From: Xanthobacteraceae bacterium
GTDB lineage: Bacteria; Pseudomonadota; Alphaproteobacteria; Rhizobiales; Xanthobacteraceae
Reading direction: 5' to 3'
NCBI GenBank assembly: GCA_019745775.1
Contig: JAIESR010000127.1
Location: forward strand, 1 to 56,382
DNA length: 56,382 nt
Below are positions 34,825-42,936 of this stretch, piece by piece. Below the pieces are notes generated by a model that saw only the letters and a list, made by a program, of their open reading frames with translations, searched no databases and was not told where the DNA came from. The translations under genes and the position numbers were made by a program. How positions within the stretch are numbered: the first letter of the stretch is position 1; each line of letters begins with the position of its first letter.

Positions 34825-35310
34825 CTACCGCGCCGCCTGCAACCGCTTCGCCGCATCGAGTGCGGCGGCGACGATGTTCTGGTAGCCGGTGCAGCGGCAG
34901 AGATTGCCGGAGATCGCAATGCGCACGTCCTGCTCGGTCGGGTCCGGATTGTCACGCAGGAATTCGGTGAGCGTGGTCAGCATCCCCGGCGTGCAGAAGC
35001 CGCATTGCAGGCCGTGATTGTCGCGGAAGGCTTCCTGCAATGGGCTCAATTCCTTGTCGGAAGGTGCAAGCCCTTCGACCGTGACGATGTCGTGGCCGTC
35101 GGCCTGCACCGCCAGCATCAGGCAGGAGCGCGCCGTCATGCCGTCGAGCAGAATGGTGCAGGCGCCGCAGACACCATGCTCGCAGCCGAGATGCGTGCCC
35201 GTTAGCCCAAGCGTATGGCGGATGAAGTCGGCGAGGGTCAGCCGCACTTCGGCTTCCGCCTCGTAGCGCTTGCCGTTGACGGTGAGGGCAACCTTGCGTT
35301 TGTCGGTCAT
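34825..35310 (-). CDS. Molybdenum hydroxylase small subunit, (2Fe-2S)-binding (CoxS/XdhA-type), copy 1
   Basis: A 161-residue iron-sulfur subunit of the xanthine dehydrogenase/CO dehydrogenase family. The plant-ferredoxin-type cluster uses GCEHGVCGACTILLDG plus the later RSCLM cysteine. The second, helical-domain cluster uses LQCGFCTPGM and GNLCRCTGYQNI. It relays electrons from the molybdenum centre to FAD. Start 35310 (MTDKRKVAL) overlaps the stop of the FAD-subunit gene in an ATGA. No molybdopterin subunit follows on this strand; the gene at 42937 is a candidate partner. Confidence 0.93.
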   Translation of the reverse strand: MTDKRKVALTVNGKRYEAEAEVRLTLADFIRHTLGLTGTHLGCEHGVCGACTILLDGMTARSCLMLAVQADGHDIVTVEGLAPSDKELSPLQEAFRDNHGLQCGFCTPGMLTTLTEFLRDNPDPTEQDVRIAISGNLCRCTGYQNIVAAALDAAKRLQAAR

Positions 35311-36194
35311 GGGCCGCCCTGGTGCTTGGTGTGACTCTTGAGCCGTGCGCGCGCCGCTTCGAGCGCGCGGCGCGACATCACGGTCGCGAGATGCTGCCGG
35401 TAGGACGCCGGCGCGTGAATGTCGTCGAGCGCTTCGTATTTGCGGCACGCCTCGCAGGCTTCGCGCAGCAGCTTGTCGCTCGGCAACTGGCCGATAAGCG
35501 CCTGCTCGACTTCGGTGGCGCGTACCGGCGCGACGCCGATGCCGCCTAGCGTCACCGAGGCGCGCGTGATGTTGCCCGCGGCGTCTTCGGTGAGCAGCGC
35601 TGCCGCCGAGACGATGGCGAAGTCGCCATGCCGCCGCGAGAACTCGACAAAGCCGTAGGCATGGCCATCCGGCCAGGACGGGAAATGTACGGTGGTGACG
35701 AGCTCGTTCAGCTCTATCGCGGGCGTCATGAACGCGACCGGGAAGGCGGCGAATTCGATCTGTCGCGTGCCGTTAGGCCCCTGCACTGTCACCGTGGCGT
35801 CCATCGCGGCGGCGACGGTCACGAGCTCGGCCGACGGATCGAGATGACAGAGCGAGCCGCCGATGGTGCCGCGGTTGCGGGTCTGGCGGTGGCCGACATG
35901 CTGGATCGCCTCGTGCATCAGCGGGATGCGCTTGCGCACCACGTCGGAGAACTCGATGTCGCGCTGGCGCGTCATGGCGGCGATCTCCAGCGCCCCGTTC
36001 GCCTCGCGGATGTAGGAGAGGCCATCGACCCTGTTGAGGTCGATGATGTGGTCCGGCTGCACGAACCGCATGTTGAGCATCGGCATCATCGACTGCCCGC
36101 CCGCGAGGAGCTTGGCGTTGTCGAGCTTGCCGAGCAGGGCGACGGCATCGCCGACGGTGCGTGGGTCGTGGTAGCTGAAAGGCGGTGGCTTCAT
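35307..36194 (-). CDS. Molybdenum hydroxylase medium subunit, FAD-binding (CoxM-type), copy 1
   Basis: A 295-residue FAD subunit. The FAD-binding segments are KLLAGGQSMMPMLNMRFVQP (about 29-48) and the family block RNRGTIGGSLCHLDPSAEL (about 103-121). The C-terminal CO-dehydrogenase flavoprotein domain has VTLGGIGVAPVRATEVE. It overlaps the downstream FeS gene by 4 bp. It is divergent from a second FAD-subunit gene at 36351 across a 156-bp AT-richer spacer. Confidence 0.93.
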   Translation of the reverse strand: MKPPPFSYHDPRTVGDAVALLGKLDNAKLLAGGQSMMPMLNMRFVQPDHIIDLNRVDGLSYIREANGALEIAAMTRQRDIEFSDVVRKRIPLMHEAIQHVGHRQTRNRGTIGGSLCHLDPSAELVTVAAAMDATVTVQGPNGTRQIEFAAFPVAFMTPAIELNELVTTVHFPSWPDGHAYGFVEFSRRHGDFAIVSAAALLTEDAAGNITRASVTLGGIGVAPVRATEVEQALIGQLPSDKLLREACEACRKYEALDDIHAPASYRQHLATVMSRRALEAARARLKSHTKHQGGP

Positions 36195-36350
36195 TGCTAA
36201 ACTGCTTTAAGGCGTCGAGCCTTTACATAACAGGAAAAGCGTGCCTGAATCCAAAAAATAGTAAAAGTCCCAAATATGGAACGCGCGCGGGCGGCGCCCG
36301 CGCCCGAAAAGATCAGACGGGCGAGTGCCTGGACGGATAAAAAAGAGACC
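36195..36350. promoter_or_regulatory. Divergent intergenic region between the two Mo-hydroxylase operons
   Basis: 156 bp separate two divergent FAD-subunit genes. The middle (about 36240-36280) is A/T-rich for this genome (CCAAAAAATAGTAAAAG). It is followed by a perfect palindrome GCGCGGGC/GCCCGCGC (36285-36303) with a 3-nt loop, a possible operator or leader hairpin. It probably holds both promoters; no exact -35/-10 can be assigned. Confidence 0.45.
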
Positions 36351-37205
36351 ATGAAACCCGCCTCTTTCCGTTACCACGCGCCGAAGACGCTCGATGAAGC
36401 GGTCGCGGTGCTGGCGGAGGTTGCTCCCGATGACGGCCGGGTACTGGCGGGCGGGCAGAGCCTGGTGCCGATCATGGCGTTCCGGCTGGCGAAGCCGACG
36501 CATCTGGTCGACATCAACGGCATCAAGGAACTGGCGCAGATCAAGGTCGATGGCGGCAAGCTCCGCATCGGCGCCTGCGTGCGGCATGCGGCATTCTACG
36601 AGCCGGTGTGCGACGGTCCACTCGGCCGCTTGCTCGCCACCGTCGTGCGCAGCATCGCCCACCACCCGATCCGCACCCGTGGCACCTTCTGCGGCAGTGT
36701 GGCGCATGCCGATCCGGCATCGGAGTGGTGCGCGGTGGTGGCGACGCTCGACGGCGAGATGGTGGCGCAGAGCCAGCGCGGCGAGCGCATCATTCCCGCC
36801 AAGGACTATTTCGCCGGGATCATGACCACCACCCTGCAGGAGGACGAACTGCTCACCGAGGTGCGGCTGCCGATGCCGGCGCCGGACACGCGCGTCGGTT
36901 TCCAGGAATTTTCGCGGCGTGCCGGCGATTTCGCGCTGAGCATGGCGGTCACGATCTATCGCCTCGAAGGTGGCAAAATCGCCGACCCGCGCGTCGGCAT
37001 CGGCGGCGCCGAGCCGCGTGCGCGCCGCATCGCCGAGGCCGAAGCCGCGCTCAGGGGTAAGCAGCCCGGTGCTGACGTGTTTAACGCCGCGGGCGAAGCC
37101 GCCGCCGCGGCGATCGACCCGCTTGAGGATATCCATACCGGCGCCGAGTATCGGCGCGATCTCGTCCGCGCCATGACCCGCCGCGCGCTCGACAGCGCGG
37201 CTTAG
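36351..37205 (+). CDS. Molybdenum hydroxylase medium subunit, FAD-binding (CoxM-type), copy 2
   Basis: A 284-residue FAD subunit, a paralogue of the product at 35307. It has the FAD motifs RVLAGGQSLVPIMAFRLA (about 27-44) and RTRGTFCGSVAHADPASEW (about 104-122) and the C-terminal domain with RVGIGGAEPRARRIAEAE. ATG 36351 follows AAAGAGA. It is the first gene of a plus-strand operon continuing with ubiD (21-bp gap), an FeS subunit and a molybdopterin subunit, so it should supply the flavin centre of that enzyme. Confidence 0.93.
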   Translation: MKPASFRYHAPKTLDEAVAVLAEVAPDDGRVLAGGQSLVPIMAFRLAKPTHLVDINGIKELAQIKVDGGKLRIGACVRHAAFYEPVCDGPLGRLLATVVRSIAHHPIRTRGTFCGSVAHADPASEWCAVVATLDGEMVAQSQRGERIIPAKDYFAGIMTTTLQEDELLTEVRLPMPAPDTRVGFQEFSRRAGDFALSMAVTIYRLEGGKIADPRVGIGGAEPRARRIAEAEAALRGKQPGADVFNAAGEAAAAAIDPLEDIHTGAEYRRDLVRAMTRRALDSAA

Positions 37206-37226
37206 GCGCAGGAAGGAAAAACACCG

Positions 37227-38693
37227 ATGAATCGGCCATCCGATCTGAAGTCCGCGTCGCTCACCAATGCGCCGAAGCAGGACCTGCGCACCTGGATCTC
37301 GCAGCTCGAAGCCGCCGACGAGGTGCAGCATGTGCGCGGCGCCGACCGCGATCGCGAGATCGGCGGCATCGTCGATTTCTACCAGCGCAAGGCCGGCAAC
37401 CGCGCGGTGCTGTTCGACGACGTGCCCGGCTTTCCGACCGGCTATCGGGTGCTGGCGAACATCCTGACCTCGACCAAGCGCATCAAGATGACACTCGGCC
37501 TGCCGGCGGATGCGACCGACATGGACCTGATCGGCCATTGGCGCAAGTACATGAAGGAAGCGAAGATGATCCCGCCGGTCGAGGTGCCGACCGGGCTATT
37601 GATGCAGAACGTCTATCGCGGCGACGACATCGACCTCACCAAGATCCCGGCGCCGAAGTGGCACGAGCACGACGGCGGCTACTACATCGGCACCGGCGAC
37701 ATGGTGATCATGCGCCACCCCGACACCGGCTGGATCAACTACGGCGCCTACCGGGTGCAGGTGCACGGCAAGAAGCTCGCGTCGGTGATGTGCTCCAAGG
37801 GCAAGCACGGCAACCTGATCCTCAACCGCTACAAGGAGCTCGGCCAGAAATGTCCGGTGGCGGTGATCTGCGGCATGCACCCGGCGCTGTTCATGGTGGC
37901 GGGGCTCGAGATTCCGTACGGCAAGAACGAGTACGACGCAGCCGGCGGCCTGCTGGGCGAGCCGGTCGAGACCATTCCGGGGCCGGTGACCGGATTGCCG
38001 ATTCCGGCCAATGCCGAGATCGCATTCGAGGGCTACGTGTCCTTGGACGATCTGATCGACGAAGGCCCGCTCGGCGAGTGGACCGGCTACTACGCCGGCG
38101 GCCACAAGAAGGAGCCGGCGATTCGGGTCGAGAGCTTCATGCATCGCGACAATCCGGTGCTGCTCGGCGCGATGCCCGGCGTGCCGCCGGACGACGACAG
38201 CTACTATCGCTGCACGTTCCGCTCCGGTGCGGTGTGGAACCAGCTTGAAGCCGCCGGCGTGCCGGAGGTGAAGGGCGTGTGGTCGCACGAGACCGGCGGC
38301 AGCCGGCTCTGGCTCAACGTGTCGATCAAGCAGATGTATCCTGGCCACTCCAAGCAGGCCGGCCTCATTGCGTCGCAGTGCCACGCCGGCGCCTACGCCA
38401 ACCGTTTCGTGGTGGTGGTCGATGACGATATCGACCCCTCCGACATGAACAAGGTGATGTGGGCGATGTGCACGCGGTTCGATCCGCGCGAGGGCCTCGA
38501 GGTGCTGCGCGGCTGCTGGAGCACCGTGCTCGATCCGATGTGCTACAGCGAGACCGACCCGCGCAACGCGCGCGTGGTGATCGATGCCTGCAAGCCGTTC
38601 AGCCGCCGCGACACCTTCCCGAGGGTGGCGCGCAACTCGGCCGAGCTCGATCAGCACATCCTGACGCGGTTCAAGGACGTCCTGCCGCGCTGA
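37227..38693 (+). CDS. UbiD family decarboxylase
   Basis: A 488-residue member of the UbiD family, which (de)carboxylates aromatic, heteroaromatic or unsaturated acids with prenylated FMN. Family blocks are LLMQNVYRGDDIDLTKIPAP, GYYIGTGDMVIMRHPDTG, and the catalytic-region EGPLGEWTGYYAGGHKKEP (about 278-296). It lies inside a Mo-hydroxylase operon, and its stop overlaps the next start (TGATG). That placement suggests hydroxylation and decarboxylation of the same ring substrate. It needs prFMN from a UbiX-type enzyme; no ubiX is in the window. GGAAGG precedes the ATG. Confidence 0.93.
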   Translation: MNRPSDLKSASLTNAPKQDLRTWISQLEAADEVQHVRGADRDREIGGIVDFYQRKAGNRAVLFDDVPGFPTGYRVLANILTSTKRIKMTLGLPADATDMDLIGHWRKYMKEAKMIPPVEVPTGLLMQNVYRGDDIDLTKIPAPKWHEHDGGYYIGTGDMVIMRHPDTGWINYGAYRVQVHGKKLASVMCSKGKHGNLILNRYKELGQKCPVAVICGMHPALFMVAGLEIPYGKNEYDAAGGLLGEPVETIPGPVTGLPIPANAEIAFEGYVSLDDLIDEGPLGEWTGYYAGGHKKEPAIRVESFMHRDNPVLLGAMPGVPPDDDSYYRCTFRSGAVWNQLEAAGVPEVKGVWSHETGGSRLWLNVSIKQMYPGHSKQAGLIASQCHAGAYANRFVVVVDDDIDPSDMNKVMWAMCTRFDPREGLEVLRGCWSTVLDPMCYSETDPRNARVVIDACKPFSRRDTFPRVARNSAELDQHILTRFKDVLPR

Positions 38694-39178
38694 TGAGTGA
38701 CAAAGTCGACATCACGCTCGATATCAACGGTGCGGCGCACGCGATCAGCGTCGAGCCGCGCAAGACCTTGGTCGACGCCATCCGCGACGACTGCGGCCAG
38801 ACCGGCACCCACATCGGCTGCGAGCACGGCGTCTGCGGCACCTGCACCATCATCCTCGACGGCGAGGCGATCCGCTCCTGCCTCATGTTCGCGGTCCAGG
38901 CCGACGGCAGGAAGATCCGCACCGTCGAGGGACTGGCCGACGGCGAGACGCTGCATCCCTTGCAGCAGGCGTTCATCGATCACCACGGGCTGCAATGCGG
39001 TTTCTGTACACCCGGCTTCCTGATGCTGGCGGCGAACGCGCTGGAGCACAATCCGGATATCGGCGACGGCGAACTGCTCGACGTGCTCGCGTCGAACCTG
39101 TGCCGCTGCACCGGCTATCAGAACATCATCAAGGCGGTGCGCGCCGCCCGCGACACCATGCGCGGCGCCAAGGTTTGA
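38693..39178 (+). CDS. Molybdenum hydroxylase small subunit, (2Fe-2S)-binding (CoxS-type), copy 2
   Basis: 161 residues. The cluster-1 ligands are in GCEHGVCGTCTIILDG and RSCLMF, and the cluster-2 ligands in LQCGFCTPGF and SNLCRCTGYQNI. It is closely similar to the product at 34825. The ATG overlaps the ubiD stop by one base, which ties decarboxylase and hydroxylase expression together. The molybdopterin subunit follows after 228 bp that carry a palindromic repeat. Confidence 0.94.
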   Translation: MSDKVDITLDINGAAHAISVEPRKTLVDAIRDDCGQTGTHIGCEHGVCGTCTIILDGEAIRSCLMFAVQADGRKIRTVEGLADGETLHPLQQAFIDHHGLQCGFCTPGFLMLAANALEHNPDIGDGELLDVLASNLCRCTGYQNIIKAVRAARDTMRGAKV

Positions 39179-39239
39179 GCACGTGAGGCAACAACAATTC
39201 TCGATGATGTCGTGTGATGTGAGTACGGCGCTTGGGTTC

Positions 39240-39362
39240 CCCTCCACCCATTCGCGCAGCGAATGGCGGGGAGGGGTCAGGGGTAGGGGGTACTCTTCTG
39301 TCATATCCACCCCCCACCCCCGACCCCTCCCCGCCGCTTCGCGGGGGGAGGGGGGTGGAGAG
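39240..39362. repeat. Nested GC-rich palindromic repeat inside the Mo-hydroxylase operon
   Basis: A roughly 120-bp element. A small hairpin CCATTCGC/GCGAATGG (39248-39266) is followed by long complementary arms, GGGGAGGGGTCAGGGGTAGG (from 39268) against CCCCCGACCCCTCCCC (39317-39332). Outer ends are CTCCACCC and GGGTGGAG. It is related to the element at 34602-34760. It separates the FeS and molybdopterin genes and may attenuate or stabilise the transcript. Confidence 0.7.
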
Positions 39363-39406
39363 ACCGAGTTCGCTATCAAAGAACAACAATCATCATCGAG
39401 TGCTCG

Positions 39407-41770
39407 ATGACTCACGGCGGCAACGGTCACGACTATCCGACGCCGCCACCGGCGTCGGAACGGCGCGTGCTCGGGCACGCAGTGACCCGTATCGAGGACA
39501 GGCCGCTGGTCACGGGCCGCGGCCGCTACGCCGGCGACATCAATTTTCCGCACCAGCTTCACATGCGGGTGGTGCGCTCGCCCAAGGCGCACGGCAGGAT
39601 CATCTCGGTCGATGCGTCGGTCGCGCTGAAGATGCCGGGCGTGGTCGCGGTCTGGACCAACGACGACATCGCCGATCTTTCGCCGATCGACTTCCGCGCC
39701 GACAAGAACGCCACCGGCATCCGTGAATTCCGCCAGCCGGCGCTGGCGAAGACCTATGTGCGCTATATCGGCGACCCGGTGGCGGCAGTATTCGCCGACG
39801 ACCCGTATGTGGCGGAAGACGCCGCCGAGCACGTCGCGCTCGCGATCGAGGAATTGCCGGTGGTCATGTCCGCAAGCGATCCGCCCGGCGAGTTCGAGCC
39901 CGGCCGCTCTAGCGAAGCGATCGTGCTGCACCACAGCTTCGGCGATATTGAAGCGGCGTTCAAGAATGCGCACGCCGTGGTCGAGATCGACGTCCAGACC
40001 GGCCGTCACTCCGGCGTGCCCATGGAGACCCGCGGGGCAATCGGCGTCTACGACGCGGCGAAGGATCTGCTGGAGCTGCACGGCGCCGCGAAAATCCCGC
40101 ATCGCAATCGCGAAACGCTCTGTCGCATGCTCAAGCGCAGCCCGTCGTCGCTGCACGTGCACGAGAGCCACGTCGGCGGCGGCTTTGGCATCCGCGGCGA
40201 GCTCTATCCCGAGGACCTTCTGGTCCTCGTGGCAGCGATGCGGTTCAAGCGGCCGGTCAAATGGATCGAGGACCGCCGCGAGCACCTGATGTGCGCCAAC
40301 CAGGGCCGCGAGCAGCGTCACCTCGCGCGCATCGCGGTCGACAAAAACGGCCACATCCTCGGCATCGAAGATGAGATCTTCCACGACCAGGGCGCCTATA
40401 TCCGCACCCACGGCGTAAACGTCCCGAACCGCACCATGTGCATGATGACCGGCGCCTACAAAGTGCCGGCCTATCGGGCCAAGGCGCGCGTGCGCCTCAC
40501 CAACAAGACGCCGGCGGCCACGTATCGGGCTCCAGGACGATATGAGAGCACGTTCGTGCGTTCGCGCCTGATGGATGCGGTGGCGGCGAAGCTTGGTCTC
40601 GATCCCGTCGAGGTGCGGCGGCGCAATCTCATCACCGCAGACGAGCTGCCCTACGTCATCGCCTTCAACGAGCCCGGCATCGAGGAGCTCGAATTCGATT
40701 CCGGAGACTATCCGGCACTGCTGGACAAGGCGCTCAAGGCGTTCGGATGGGACAAGCTCCAGGCCGTTATGAAGCGCCGGCGCGCGGCGGGCGAGCTGGT
40801 CGGTGCCGGCGTCGCGATCTTCATGGAGGAAAGCGGGCGCGGTCCCAGCGACAATGCCAGGATCAAGGTCGACCCCGATGGCGACGTCGAGCTGATCACC
40901 GGCGGCGCGTCGCTGGGGCAGGGGTTCGAGACTTCGATGGCGCAAATCTGCGCCGAGGCGCTGGGCGTCGACTACCAGCGCGTGCGCGTGATCCACGGCC
41001 AGACCGACCTGATCGACCACGGCATCGGCGCGCATGCGGCGCGCGCGACCGTGCTTACGGGCGGCGCCGTGCATGTCACCGCGACTATGGTGCGCGAGAA
41101 GGCGATCGAATTTGCCGCCGAGCTGCTACAGACGCCCGCGGCCGATCTCGACATCGTCGACGGCATGGTGATGCGCCGCGGCGCCAAGGACGGCGGTCCG
41201 TCGATCTCGCTCGGCGATATAGCCAAGCGCGTCGCGCCGGGCTCAAAGCTCCTGCGCGGACGCGATCCACAGCTTGCCGCGCACGGCTGGTACAACACCG
41301 ACCACACCGTGTTTCCCTATGGCGTGCACCTCGCCGTCGTGCGGGTCGATCGCGACACCGGCAAGGTCGCGGTCGAGCGCTTCATGGTCGCCTACGACGT
41401 CGGCCGCGCGGTGAATCCGCTGTTGATCGAAGGGCAGCTGGTCGGCGGCTGCGTGCAGGGTCTCGGCGGTGCACTGTCGGAGGAGTTCGTCTACGACGAG
41501 TCGGGCGAGCCATTGTCCGCGACCTTCGCCGATTATCTGATGCCGACGCTGCATGAGGTGCCGGACGTCGAGGTGCTGCTCACCGAGGACGCGCCGTCGC
41601 CGCGCCATCCGCTCGGGCTGAAGGGTGCCGGCGAGGGCGGCATCAACGGCGCCGGCGGCGTAATCGCCTCCGCGATCGACGACGCGCTGCAGATGCCGGG
41701 CGCGATCACGCGCCTGCCGGTGACGCCGCAGCGGATCCGGGAGTTGCTGCGCAGGCGCGCTACGGCTTGA
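39407..41770 (+). CDS. Molybdenum hydroxylase large subunit, molybdopterin-binding (copy 1)
   Basis: A 787-residue member of the xanthine dehydrogenase/aldehyde oxidase/CoxL family holding the Mo-pyranopterin cofactor. It has an N-terminal hammerhead domain (VLGHAVTRIEDRPLVTGRGR), HVGGGFGIRGELYPEDLLV, the active-site loop ATYRAPGRYEST, GGASLGQGFETSMAQI and the catalytic glutamate, about residue 743, in LGLKGAGEGGINGAGG. The loop lacks the AYxCSFR of form I CO dehydrogenase, so it is a hydroxylase of another substrate. It is the last gene of the FAD-ubiD-FeS-Mo group and ends 11 bp inside the convergent binding-protein gene. Confidence 0.93.
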   Translation: MTHGGNGHDYPTPPPASERRVLGHAVTRIEDRPLVTGRGRYAGDINFPHQLHMRVVRSPKAHGRIISVDASVALKMPGVVAVWTNDDIADLSPIDFRADKNATGIREFRQPALAKTYVRYIGDPVAAVFADDPYVAEDAAEHVALAIEELPVVMSASDPPGEFEPGRSSEAIVLHHSFGDIEAAFKNAHAVVEIDVQTGRHSGVPMETRGAIGVYDAAKDLLELHGAAKIPHRNRETLCRMLKRSPSSLHVHESHVGGGFGIRGELYPEDLLVLVAAMRFKRPVKWIEDRREHLMCANQGREQRHLARIAVDKNGHILGIEDEIFHDQGAYIRTHGVNVPNRTMCMMTGAYKVPAYRAKARVRLTNKTPAATYRAPGRYESTFVRSRLMDAVAAKLGLDPVEVRRRNLITADELPYVIAFNEPGIEELEFDSGDYPALLDKALKAFGWDKLQAVMKRRRAAGELVGAGVAIFMEESGRGPSDNARIKVDPDGDVELITGGASLGQGFETSMAQICAEALGVDYQRVRVIHGQTDLIDHGIGAHAARATVLTGGAVHVTATMVREKAIEFAAELLQTPAADLDIVDGMVMRRGAKDGGPSISLGDIAKRVAPGSKLLRGRDPQLAAHGWYNTDHTVFPYGVHLAVVRVDRDTGKVAVERFMVAYDVGRAVNPLLIEGQLVGGCVQGLGGALSEEFVYDESGEPLSATFADYLMPTLHEVPDVEVLLTEDAPSPRHPLGLKGAGEGGINGAGGVIASAIDDALQMPGAITRLPVTPQRIRELLRRRATA

Positions 41771-42776
41771 TCGCGACGCGCGCCTCTTCGACGATGTCCT
41801 TGGGCGTGGCGTAGAGTTCCGCAACGAGCTTCGCGACGTCTTCGCCCGACACCGGGTTGACCTCGAGCTTGAGCTTGTCGGCCTCCGCGAGGAAGGCCGG
41901 GTCCTTCAGCGTCGCGTCGAAGGCGCGGCGCAGTGCTTCCGCGCGGTCGGCCGGCACCCCGGGCGGTGCCGCAAACGGCCGGCCCATGGTCTGGCGGCTG
42001 GTGACGAGCTTGAGGATCTGCTTCTGCCGGTCGTTGGCGAATTCGTGGATGGTCGGAACGTGCTGCAGCTCCGGCGCCTTCACGTCCGACATATGGAACA
42101 GGTAGTTCAGCTTCTTCTCCGGTATCCAGGACGGCCGCGTCGACTTAATGCTCGACCACGACCAGCCGCAGCGGCCGTCAACCTCACCGCGTTCGATGGC
42201 AAGGATGATGTCCGAGGTACCGTGATAGCCGGTGACCAGCTTGAGCTTGACGCCGAACACGTTACGCACGAACGCGGCATAGGTGTCTGGATCGGAGCCG
42301 GCGCCCTCGCCGCCGACCGCGAAACCGAACTTCAGGGCATCCTGCCAGGTCTTGACCGGCGACGTGTGCCAGGTGGCGCACAGCGAAATCTCGTTGGAGC
42401 CGCTGCCGAGCCAAGTGAACTTGGCGGCGTCGAATTGCACACGGGCGGTGCCGATCAGCGGCTCGATCGCGAGGCCGCGGCCGAAGGTGCCGAACACGGT
42501 GCCGTCCTTTGCCGCCACGTTGTAGATGTTGTTTGCGGCGTTGAGGCTGCCGGCGCCGGTGATGTTCTGGACGATGAAGTTCGGGTTGCCGGGGAGATGC
42601 CTGCCCATGTGACGGGCAAGCGCGCGGGCGTAGATGTCGTAGCCGCCGCCGGCGGTATACCCGACGATCACGGTCACGTTCTTGCCCTTGTAGAAGTCCG
42701 CGACGGATTGCGCCTGCGCACCAGCCGGCCCCGCCAATGCGATGATGCCCAATCCCAATGCCGCCAATCCGCGCAT
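41760..42776 (-). CDS. TTT-like solute-binding protein, cysteine-bearing subfamily (copy 2)
   Basis: A 338-residue periplasmic protein. The signal peptide ends near AGPAGAQAQ. It then has SVADFYKGKNVTVIVGYTAG, YDIYARALARHMGRHLPG, ISLCATWHTSPV and DGRCGWSWSSIK. Start 42776 has GGAGGGGG upstream. It is a paralogue of the products at 15320 and 47142. It is convergent with one Mo-hydroxylase large-subunit gene and divergent from the other, so it could deliver the enzyme substrate, by context. No membrane subunits are adjacent. Confidence 0.85.
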   Translation of the reverse strand: MRGLAALGLGIIALAGPAGAQAQSVADFYKGKNVTVIVGYTAGGGYDIYARALARHMGRHLPGNPNFIVQNITGAGSLNAANNIYNVAAKDGTVFGTFGRGLAIEPLIGTARVQFDAAKFTWLGSGSNEISLCATWHTSPVKTWQDALKFGFAVGGEGAGSDPDTYAAFVRNVFGVKLKLVTGYHGTSDIILAIERGEVDGRCGWSWSSIKSTRPSWIPEKKLNYLFHMSDVKAPELQHVPTIHEFANDRQKQILKLVTSRQTMGRPFAAPPGVPADRAEALRRAFDATLKDPAFLAEADKLKLEVNPVSGEDVAKLVAELYATPKDIVEEARVAIKP

Positions 42777-42936
42777 ATTCCCCCTCCATTCCAGGTGGCC
42801 GCGACCTTGCAATGGTCATGCCAGGGCGTCAACGCGGCACAGATTCAACATGCTCTAGACGCTCGCCTTTGGCGGTGGCATGAGGCAATCTGACACGCAG
42901 TCGAGCGACGTTCTGATCAAGGGCAAGAGGTGCGCA

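Noticed and set aside
38651-41074. About 800-codon antisense frame opposite the Mo-hydroxylase genes
   Set aside because: It opposes clear FeS and Mo subunits and has no motifs of its own; an artefact of GC-rich codon use. The same holds for 42829-44622.
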